This document shows, one piece after another, positions 57,694-64,000 of a stretch of 64,000 nucleotides of DNA. This DNA is from Kitasatospora sp. GP82 (GTDB lineage Bacteria > Actinomycetota > Actinomycetes > Streptomycetales > Streptomycetaceae), in NCBI RefSeq assembly GCF_029892105.1, contig NZ_JARZAJ010000001.1, forward strand, positions 62,001-126,000. The letters are read 5' to 3'. The notes under the pieces are model-generated. The model had not been told where the DNA came from and did no database searches. It saw only the letters and a program-made list of their open reading frames with translations. The first letter of the stretch is position 1. Every line of letters starts with the position of its first letter. The position numbers and the translations under genes were made by a program.

Positions 57694-58289
57694 GCGCCCC
57701 CTCCCTCGCGCGACGCATCGCCTTCGACGGCACCACGCGGGACGACATCCCCCCAGCCCGGGAAGCCGTCGTAGGCATTGCCCGATCGTGGGGAATCACC
57801 GGGGACGGCCTGGACGACATCGCCCTGGTTGCCGGCGAGCTCCTTGCCAACGCGGTCATCCACGCCCCCGGACGGCTGCTGGCCGGTGTTTACCTCTCCC
57901 CGGACGGCGACCGCGTGGTGATCGAGGTCTACGATCCGTCGCGCAGGATGCCGACCGGGGCGGCGAACTTCGGCAGCAGCGAACTGACCTGCGGTCGAGG
58001 CATGCTGCTGATCGAGGACCTGTCGGAGAGCTGGGGCGCCGATCCGACTACTCACGGGAAGAAGGTCTGGGCCGAGCTGGCCGTCCCAGCCGTGGTGGTA
58101 CCCGAGCTCCCTCGCTCGGAGCGCCGAGCCGCCCTGATCGCCAGCATGGTCCGGACCGATCGTCCCAGGCCGCGCCCCATCGACCCACCCGACCCAGCGC
58201 CCGCGCGTACCAGTGGTTCTCGGAACACCGAGCCCCGCGCGCCCACCGACTCCGCCCGTACTGGTCAAGGCACACCAGCCGGGCGGTGA
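57690..58289 (+). CDS. HATPase_c anti-sigma-type ATP-binding protein
   Basis: A 199-residue protein with an RsbW-like GHKL kinase domain (residues ~20-140): DIALVAGELLANAVIHAPG is the N-box; VIEVYDPSRRMP the G1 region; GRGMLLIEDLSESWG the G2 region. The C-terminal 55 residues are Pro/Arg-rich and disordered. Streptomyces encode dozens of such proteins; they usually bind sigma or anti-anti-sigma factors. Its 4-nt overlap with the Cys-rich gene suggests a two-protein unit. Confidence 0.88.
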   Translation: MSAPSLARRIAFDGTTRDDIPPAREAVVGIARSWGITGDGLDDIALVAGELLANAVIHAPGRLLAGVYLSPDGDRVVIEVYDPSRRMPTGAANFGSSELTCGRGMLLIEDLSESWGADPTTHGKKVWAELAVPAVVVPELPRSERRAALIASMVRTDRPRPRPIDPPDPAPARTSGSRNTEPRAPTDSARTGQGTPAGR

Positions 58290-58398
58290 CGGGGCCGGTC
58301 GCTCTTCCCCCGGGAGCGGCTGGCCCCACCCTCGCACAACCCGCTGGGTTCAGCTGCGCATGCTCCACCTGAACTCAGCTCTACGGAAGGATGGATGA

Positions 58399-59301
58399 AT
58401 GAGCGACTGGGACTTCGTGAAGGACAGAACGGCCACGCAAGGCGCGGTGTGGAAGTCGACAGACGGCCTGCTCTACAAGCGGACCGGGGGCGAGGACCTG
58501 CGCGAGGAGATCGAGTTCCAGCGACTCGCCGCCGGCCTCGGCTACCCGGTCCCGGAGATCGTCGACAGCGGGTCGGAGAACGGGAGCTACTACGTCACGG
58601 AGCGCTCCCTCGGCAGCGCCTCACTGCACGAGGAGGCCCTGGCCGACGCTCTGCGCGACGGGCGGGTCAGCTACCAGGTGATCAGCACGGCGGCAGCCGT
58701 CTCGTCCAAGCTCTTGCAGGCCCAGGCCAGGCACCCGCTGCCCGCCTCGCCCTGGTTCGAGAAGGCTGCCTTCGCCAAGGACGTCTTCGAGGAGAACCCG
58801 GACTTCGACACCACACGGGTCCACGACACGGTCAAGCGAGCCCTCGACCGGATGGCACTGCTGCCCACGGTTCACGGGCACCTGGACTTCGGCCTGCCCA
58901 ACGTCCTGGCGGCCGGCGTCATCGACTGGCAACACCACGGCCCCATCCCGCTCGGCTACGACGTCTACCCCGCGCTCGACATCGTCGCCTTCAAGGGCGG
59001 AGGCAAGGGTTACAGCATCAGCCCCGAGCAGCGCGCCAGCTACGTCGCCGCACTGGACGAGACCAGCGCCTCCCTGATCGGGCAGCGGGTGGGCGAGCAC
59101 CTGGGCGACTTCCTGCTCGTCAAGTGCTTCTTCTTCCTCGCCCTCATGCGGCCCACCGACCCCGCACGGCACGACAAGCACATCAAGTGGCAGTACCGCC
59201 GCACCCTATTTACGATGGGACTTGATCAGTATGAGTCGTCCAGCACGATCGACACCGACACCTTCCCCACTCTGGAACGGTTTACCACTGAGCACCGGTA
59301 G
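58399..59301 (+). CDS. Aminoglycoside phosphotransferase-like kinase
   Basis: A 300-residue APH/choline-kinase fold protein. It has an N-lobe with LLYKRTGGEDLREEIEFQRL and YYVTERSLGS (hinge), the catalytic loop VHGHLDFGLPNVL with its Asp and Asn, and the metal motif GVIDWQHHGPIPLGYD. The substrate is not obvious; this is not a classical resistance enzyme. ATG 58399 follows GGAAGGATGG. It is the first gene of an operon with a nucleotidyltransferase, a histidine phosphatase and a zinc-ribbon protein, so it likely phosphorylates a small molecule in a dedicated pathway. Confidence 0.85.
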   Translation: MSDWDFVKDRTATQGAVWKSTDGLLYKRTGGEDLREEIEFQRLAAGLGYPVPEIVDSGSENGSYYVTERSLGSASLHEEALADALRDGRVSYQVISTAAAVSSKLLQAQARHPLPASPWFEKAAFAKDVFEENPDFDTTRVHDTVKRALDRMALLPTVHGHLDFGLPNVLAAGVIDWQHHGPIPLGYDVYPALDIVAFKGGGKGYSISPEQRASYVAALDETSASLIGQRVGEHLGDFLLVKCFFFLALMRPTDPARHDKHIKWQYRRTLFTMGLDQYESSSTIDTDTFPTLERFTTEHR

Positions 59302-60331
59302 GCCGGTTCCCACCGTTCGCGACCGCGACTACCTGATGGACCACCACGGAGTCGTCTTCAAGGTCATTGGCGACAGCCACCCCGGCAGCCATTACCTCGG
59401 CTACGTCAAGTACCACCCTGACGAGAAGGGCGACCGTCGGCTCTTCGACCGGACCTACCGGCAGAACAGCGTCGTGTCGAAGTCCTTCGGCATCCTCGCC
59501 GGCAGGCCGGAGTGCTACGTCTACTCCGACACCCTCGGCTGCGTCATCACCGGCATCCCGCGCGAGGACGTGGCCGTCCACTACTCCTGCCGCCAGGCCC
59601 TCGCCGCCATCCACGAGGGCCCCGGCGCGGTCGCCGACAACCCGGCAGGCAAGGACCTCCTGGCGATCACCGAGTGGATCACCGCGAACGACGCCAAGGG
59701 CCTGATCGGCGTCACCGGCTCCTTCCTCGTCGGCTGCTTCAACGAGCGCTCCGACATCGACCTCGTCTGCTACGGGCCGGAGGGCTACGAGGCCGCGCAG
59801 GAGTTGTTCAAGCAGCCCGAGCTGATCAGGCCGTATGACGGGGACGACCTGACACGGCTCTACATCCGGCGGGCGAAGTACATGGAGGGCAGCTCGTTCG
59901 ACACGCTCATCAAACAGGAGAGGCGCAAGCTCCAGGGGCTGACCGCCAATGCCGGCGCGCACATCAACTGCGAGCCGATTCGCTCCGACCGCGACAAGAC
60001 CTTCTCCCGGGTGACCTCCAAGGAGATCGGTGAGGTCTCGCTCCTGGCGAAGATCACCGACCACGCCGAGGGCCTCACCACCCCGGCGGTCTACGGGATC
60101 AAGGTCAAGACCATCCTCAGCTCGACCATCGACGAGCCCGACTCCTTCGCCCGCAGGATCACCCACATGCGCTCGTACCTCGGCGCCTACACCAGCGCGT
60201 TCCGCACCGGAGACACCGTTCACCTGTCCGGCAAGCTCGTCCACACCCAGGACGGCGAACGCAGCGGCTTCGGCATCGAGCTCACCCCATGGACCGTCAG
60301 CGGCTCCTACGTCGCCAACCTCGCCGGATAG
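59231..60331 (+). CDS. Pol-beta-type nucleotidyltransferase
   Basis: A ~366-residue protein. The nucleotidyltransferase signature is LIGVTGSFLVGCFNERSDIDLVCYG (two pieces: GS...DID), giving the catalytic Gly-Ser and paired Asp. The N-terminal ~120 residues (YLMDHHGVVFKVIGDSHP, YLGYVKYHPDEKGDR) and C-terminal ~150 are of unknown fold. The start is uncertain: ATG 59231 has a weak GGGA site and overlaps the kinase gene by 71 nt; ATG 59336 has none. If 59231 is used, TTA at 59282 is read, making translation bldA-dependent. It is the second gene of the four-gene operon. Confidence 0.8.
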   Translation: MSRPARSTPTPSPLWNGLPLSTGRPVPTVRDRDYLMDHHGVVFKVIGDSHPGSHYLGYVKYHPDEKGDRRLFDRTYRQNSVVSKSFGILAGRPECYVYSDTLGCVITGIPREDVAVHYSCRQALAAIHEGPGAVADNPAGKDLLAITEWITANDAKGLIGVTGSFLVGCFNERSDIDLVCYGPEGYEAAQELFKQPELIRPYDGDDLTRLYIRRAKYMEGSSFDTLIKQERRKLQGLTANAGAHINCEPIRSDRDKTFSRVTSKEIGEVSLLAKITDHAEGLTTPAVYGIKVKTILSSTIDEPDSFARRITHMRSYLGAYTSAFRTGDTVHLSGKLVHTQDGERSGFGIELTPWTVSGSYVANLAG

Positions 60332-60341
60332 GAGCCGTGCC

Positions 60342-61016
60342 ATGACCTTACTCATCGTCCGCCACGCCGAGTCCGTCGAGAACGCCGACAAGTACAACGG
60401 CTTCTACCAGGACCCGCGTCCGTACAGCGGGGCCGCCGCCCACAGCATCTCCCGCAGCATCGTCGGGCTGACCCCACGCGGCTTCCGGCAAGCCCAGTGG
60501 CTCGCCGAGGTGCTCCCGGGCCTCATGAATCACGAGCCGCACGTCTACACCTCGACCTACCGGAGGGCGACCGACACCGCGCTGATCGCTCTCCCCGACC
60601 TCCCGGACGGGTGGCCCCAACAGACGGCGCTCCTCGACGAACAGCACTACGGGGACGCCACCTACATGACCAAGCGCGAACTGTTCGACACCTACCCGGA
60701 ACTGGCCGAGGACCGCAGACAGCGCAAGCACATCTGGACCGCGCCTGGCGGTGGCGAGTCCCTCGCCGAAGCCGTGAGCAAACGGGCCGCCGAGTTCGCC
60801 GCCCTGGCTCAGTCCGAACTCCAGACACCCTGCACGGTCGTCGCATTCACCCACCAGACCGCCGCCGTCGCACTCCGCTCGTTGCTCGAAGGCCGCGAGC
60901 TTCCGGAGATCCTCGCGGAGGAGCGGAAGGGCAAGATGCCCAACGCCGCGATCCTCCACTACGACCTGCGAGACGGCCGGTTCGTCCGGACGGGAACGAC
61001 CATCCCGCTGATTTAG
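60342..61016 (+). CDS. Histidine phosphatase family protein
   Basis: A 224-residue branch-1 histidine phosphatase. The catalytic His is in LLIVRHAESVEN (RHA in place of the usual RHG). YTSTYRRATDTA has the second Arg, GGGESLAEAVSKR the Glu region, and VVAFTHQTAAVAL the second His. Codon 3 is TTA (60348-60350), right at the 5' end, where it would make translation depend on the bldA tRNA. TAGGAG, which includes the upstream stop, lies 7 nt before the ATG. Such enzymes remove phosphate from small metabolites. Confidence 0.9.
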   Translation: MTLLIVRHAESVENADKYNGFYQDPRPYSGAAAHSISRSIVGLTPRGFRQAQWLAEVLPGLMNHEPHVYTSTYRRATDTALIALPDLPDGWPQQTALLDEQHYGDATYMTKRELFDTYPELAEDRRQRKHIWTAPGGGESLAEAVSKRAAEFAALAQSELQTPCTVVAFTHQTAAVALRSLLEGRELPEILAEERKGKMPNAAILHYDLRDGRFVRTGTTIPLI

Positions 61017-61025
61017 GAGGAGCCC

Positions 61026-62159
61026 GTGCGACACCTGTTCCTCAACGGACCCGTCCAGAACGGGCCCTTCACCTTCGAGACCAAGCCGGGCAAGGCCGTC
61101 GGCATTCGACTCGCCGCAGCCCTGAACGCCATCATCGGCGCACCACCCGTGCCCCACCTGTGGAACACCGTGACCCTCGCAGGAGACCTGCGGCATCGCC
61201 AGGCGGACAGGAGGCAGGTCCGCGAGGCGTTCGAGGCCGACCTCATAGCAGCCAAGTATCCGCCTGGGCAGTCGCCGGTAGCTGGCACCCTGACCGACGC
61301 TGACGCCGAGGTGGCCAGCGTGGCCCTGGAGATGATCGAGAGCAACCTGAGGGCTGGCACCCTCGTGGTGAGCCGCGAGACCGTCCCGACGTGTCGCGTC
61401 TGCGGTCACATGACCGGCAACGGGACCCACCCCTGCAACGCCTGCGGCAGCACCGAGACTCAACCCTGCACCGGCCTGCACCTCGTCGCCGAGCTCGCGA
61501 AGGACCGCCCAGTCCTCGACCGCTCGGACATCCACGCGAGCCATCGCCAGGAGCCCAAGCACTTACAGAACACCGCCAGCAACGTTACCCAGCGCCTGAT
61601 TCTCACCCGAACCCGCGACCACGGCATCGACCTCTCACCGCTCGGGCTGGCCGGCCTCGTCCTCGACCCACGGGTCGGCATCCACGCCACTGTCCTCGCC
61701 GTAGCACGAAGGCACCAGGCGGACACAGCCGTGATGACCATCACCCAGAACGCGGCCAACCACATCGCAGCGCACGGGCAGCACTTCCGAGAGCACTTCG
61801 GCACTCGGCTGCAGTACGCCCTGCACGGACATCTCCCCTATGACCACACGGCGGACCTCCGAGCGGTGTATGAGGCCTACAAGGCGAGCCCCGGGGCGAA
61901 GATGGCGTTCGAGACGTGGTTCCTCCCTCTCATCTCCCTGAAGGAGAAGACCGCGACTCGACCGCAGCAGCTTCCCGCGCTCTTCAAGCACTACATGCGG
62001 GCACACATGGTCCAGCCCGCCGAGGCCGACGAAGCCGTCATCAACGCCATTCGGCGCGCTGTTGCGAGTGGTGACACCGGCTGGATCATGAATAAGCCGG
62101 AGTTGGCCAACGTGATGGCTGCCACTCGGCTCGCTGCCACCTACCCCTACGTCGGCTGA
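61026..62159 (+). CDS. Zinc-ribbon protein of unknown function (possible class I tRNA-ligase relative)
   Basis: A 377-residue protein starting at GTG 61026 after AGGAGGAG, 9 nt from the phosphatase stop. Residues ~124-145 contain CRVCGHM and CNACGS, a four-Cys zinc ribbon. The N-terminus (MRHLFLNGPVQNGPFTFETK) and the layout with an inserted zinc knuckle recall class I aminoacyl-tRNA synthetases, but I see no clear HIGH or KMSKS motif, so this is tentative. The C-terminal half is helical (QQLPALFKHYMRAHM). Codon 180 (61563-61565) is TTA. As the last gene of the operon it is the most distinctive unknown. Confidence 0.7.
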   Translation: MRHLFLNGPVQNGPFTFETKPGKAVGIRLAAALNAIIGAPPVPHLWNTVTLAGDLRHRQADRRQVREAFEADLIAAKYPPGQSPVAGTLTDADAEVASVALEMIESNLRAGTLVVSRETVPTCRVCGHMTGNGTHPCNACGSTETQPCTGLHLVAELAKDRPVLDRSDIHASHRQEPKHLQNTASNVTQRLILTRTRDHGIDLSPLGLAGLVLDPRVGIHATVLAVARRHQADTAVMTITQNAANHIAAHGQHFREHFGTRLQYALHGHLPYDHTADLRAVYEAYKASPGAKMAFETWFLPLISLKEKTATRPQQLPALFKHYMRAHMVQPAEADEAVINAIRRAVASGDTGWIMNKPELANVMAATRLAATYPYVG

Positions 62160-62264
62160 ATCCCAAGAGCGCGCTCCAGCCCGGCCGATGCAGAGAGCGA
62201 CATGGCGAATGCTCAATGCCACCTGAACGTGTCGAGCGTGAGACGTCCTCCGAGGTGCCCACTG

Positions 62265-62270
62265 TAGGGT
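62265..62270 (+). promoter_or_regulatory. -10 box of leaderless methyltransferase promoter
   Basis: TAGGGT, 6 nt spacer, then GTG; no Shine-Dalgarno sequence. Confidence 0.5.
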
Positions 62271-62276
62271 CGATCC

Positions 62277-63953
62277 GTGGCAACTCTCGCGCTCTTCGAC
62301 ACCGACAAGCAGGCACTGCCCGACGTTCCGGCGGAGGCAGTCGAGCATGGCGAGGTCTTCACCCGGCGCTGGGTGGTCGAGCTCATCCTTGATCTACTCG
62401 GTTACACATCGGACAAAGATCTCTCGGAGCTGAAAGTCGTAGAGCCTGCCTGCGGTGCGGGAGCGTTCCTCGGCGTGATTGCCTCGCGGATCAGTGCCTC
62501 GTGCCGAGCTCACGGTCGTCCGATCACCGATGCGGTGAGCGCAGTCCAGGCCTTCGACCTGCTCGCGCGGAACGTGGCCGGGAGCCGTGGACTCGTCGAG
62601 CAGCAGCTACACGACGAGGGGTGGGAGCGTCACGATGCTCGGAAGGTGGCTTCGAGCTGGGTAACTCAGGGGGACTACCTGCTCCAGGCTGACTCCGAGC
62701 ACCGCGCGGACTTCGTGGTGGGCAATCCCCCGTACATCAGGCTGGAGGATGTGCCCGATGACCGGATGGATGCCTATCGCGATGCATGTTCCACGATGGG
62801 TGGTCGGGCCGACATCTACGTCGGCTTCTACGAGGTAGCGCTTCGGAGCTTGCAGCCGGGCGGCCGGCTCGGCTTCATCTGCGCTGACCGCTGGATGAGG
62901 AACCAGTACGGCCGCAAGCTGCGCCAGCTGGTGACAAAGCAGTTCAGCATGGACCTGGCGCTGGTCATGCACGACGTGGATGCCTTCCAGGACCAGGTCG
63001 CGGCCTACCCTGCGATCACGATCATTTCCAAGAAGGCGCAAGGCGGTGCCGTGGCCGCCGATACGACCCGCGCCTTCGGGGAATCAGAGGCCCGTAAGTT
63101 CCTCGCTTGGTACGAGGCCGATGACCGGAAGCCGGTTGCAACCAAGGCCTTCCAGGCGGCCCCCCTGCCGCACTGGTTCCCCGGCGAGGACTCCTGGCCT
63201 GCCGCCTCACCAGCCAGGCTCGCTGTTCTCGAAGATCTCAGCGAGCGGTTTCGCTTGCTGGAGGACATGACGACGGGCACGCGCGTCGGCATCGGCATCG
63301 CCACTGGGGCCGACAAGGTCTTCATCACCGACGACGCTGAGCTGGTCGAGCAGGACCGGCTTTTGCCTATGGCCATGGTTCGCGACACCACAAGCGGCTC
63401 CATTAACTGGAACGGCTCTTACCTGGTCAACCCGTGGAACTCCCAGGGCGAGCTCGTCGATCTGGCTGGTTACCCGATGCTCTCGGCCTACTTCCGCCAG
63501 CACAGTGGCGTGTTGCGCAAGAGGTACGTCGCGGTCAAGCAGCCGGACCGCTGGTACAAGACCATCGACAAGGTCGACCATAGGCTGACGACGAGGCCGA
63601 AACTCCTCTTCCCGGATATGAAACTGACGATCCATCCGGTGCTCGATGAAGGGGCGTTGTACCCTCACCACAACCTGTACTTCATCGTCTCGGACGTCTG
63701 GGACATGCGCGTACTTGGCGGCCTGCTCCTCTCCAAGGTCGCCGAGGCGTTCGTGGAGGCATACGCGGTCAAGATGCGCGGGGGAACGCTTCGCTTCCAG
63801 GCGCAGTATCTCCGCAAGATCCGTGTGCCTGACCCGGAATCCATCGCTGCCGAGGACCGGTCTGCTCTGGCAGACGCCTTCGACAAGCGGGACGTGAAGG
63901 CGGCCACCGAGGCAGCGCTGCGCGTCTACGGGCTAACCGAGCTTCCCAACTAG
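62277..63953 (+). CDS. N6-adenine DNA methyltransferase (Eco57I-like restriction-modification)
   Basis: A 558-residue gamma-class adenine methyltransferase. Near the N-terminus HGEVFTRRWVVELILDLLG is the pre-motif helix. VEPACGAGAFL is motif I (SAM binding), VQAFDLLARNV motif II, and FVVGNPPYIRL the catalytic NPPY motif IV. A C-terminal target-recognition region follows (GTRVGIGIATGADKVFI; RYVAVKQPDRWYKTIDK; MRGGTLRFQAQYLRKI). GTG 62277 lies 6 nt after a TAGGGT box, so it is made from a leaderless mRNA that lets modification precede restriction. A gene follows 12 nt later behind AGGAGG, probably the nuclease. Confidence 0.93.
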   Translation: MATLALFDTDKQALPDVPAEAVEHGEVFTRRWVVELILDLLGYTSDKDLSELKVVEPACGAGAFLGVIASRISASCRAHGRPITDAVSAVQAFDLLARNVAGSRGLVEQQLHDEGWERHDARKVASSWVTQGDYLLQADSEHRADFVVGNPPYIRLEDVPDDRMDAYRDACSTMGGRADIYVGFYEVALRSLQPGGRLGFICADRWMRNQYGRKLRQLVTKQFSMDLALVMHDVDAFQDQVAAYPAITIISKKAQGGAVAADTTRAFGESEARKFLAWYEADDRKPVATKAFQAAPLPHWFPGEDSWPAASPARLAVLEDLSERFRLLEDMTTGTRVGIGIATGADKVFITDDAELVEQDRLLPMAMVRDTTSGSINWNGSYLVNPWNSQGELVDLAGYPMLSAYFRQHSGVLRKRYVAVKQPDRWYKTIDKVDHRLTTRPKLLFPDMKLTIHPVLDEGALYPHHNLYFIVSDVWDMRVLGGLLLSKVAEAFVEAYAVKMRGGTLRFQAQYLRKIRVPDPESIAAEDRSALADAFDKRDVKAATEAALRVYGLTELPN

Positions 63954-63965
63954 GAGGAACCGACC

Positions 63966-64000
63966 TTGACGGTCAGCCGCCAGGACTTCGAAGACGCCAT
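63966..64000 (+). CDS. Start of a downstream gene, probably the restriction endonuclease (3' partial)
   Basis: Only about 11 codons are inside the window (TTG start, then TVSRQDFEDA). AGGAGG lies 8 nt before the TTG, and the gap to the methyltransferase stop is 12 nt, so the two are cotranscribed. The position after an Eco57I-type methyltransferase makes a type II restriction enzyme likely, perhaps of the PaeR7I type. The sequence shown is too short to prove it. Confidence 0.5.
   Translation, partial: MTVSRQDFEDA

Overview
The window is a high-GC actinomycete chromosome segment, most likely Streptomyces or Kitasatospora. Supporting signs are a WhiB protein, an AfsR/SARP-type regulator with a rare TTA (bldA-type) codon, a DasR box in front of a secreted chitinase, a polyphosphate glucokinase, frequent GTG/TTG starts, and at least seven promoters whose -10 box sits 6-7 nt before the start codon (leaderless mRNAs). 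I recognise no tRNA, rRNA or CRISPR array.

Positions 1-46 kb are mostly core chromosome. In order they hold: a 5'-truncated DUF255 thioredoxin-domain protein; a GNAT remnant; a helix-turn-helix regulator diverging from an exported papain-like protease and its membrane-anchored partner; hemolysin III/TrhA; GTP-type PEP carboxykinase; an AlaA-like aminotransferase; a Ser/Thr kinase with a beta-propeller sensor; a prepilin peptidase; a secreted S41 peptidase; a GH18 chitinase; a cis-prenyltransferase; PhoH; a transglycosylase-like wall protein; an AI-2E family transporter; a McrBC remnant; ahpCD divergent from oxyR; a Septu-like ATPase/HNH pair; a GAF-SpoIIE-HATPase regulator; a methyltransferase; and the SARP-NB-ARC-TPR regulator with a small divergent acidic peptide. 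A conserved metabolic block follows: class I fumarase, DUF1707 protein, WhiB protein, glpX, DUF4245 protein, nitroreductase, xseB, xseA, a broken APC permease, ispH, ppgK, DUF6542 protein, VOC protein, ychF.

From about 46.3 kb the character changes to a decaying integrative and mobilizable element: a tyrosine integrase with an in-frame amber codon, an XRE regulator, an excisionase, a DUF3631 ATPase, an origin/oriT-like repeat region, a DUF2637-MobC fusion and a frameshifted relaxase. After it come a frameshifted pentapeptide-repeat protein and a relic of a second relaxase.

From 55.3 kb to the end is an accessory cassette zone. It holds an XRE-TPR regulator translationally coupled to a flavoprotein, a small Cys-rich protein coupled to a HATPase, and an operon of an APH-like kinase, a nucleotidyltransferase, a histidine phosphatase and a zinc-ribbon protein. 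Two of these four genes carry certain TTA codons. The window ends in an N6-adenine DNA methyltransferase followed by the first codons of a gene that is probably its restriction partner. The four-gene operon is the best candidate for an undescribed system. Septu and the restriction-modification pair are recognisable defence modules. Several genes are disrupted by single-base lesions; these may be real decay or sequencing error.
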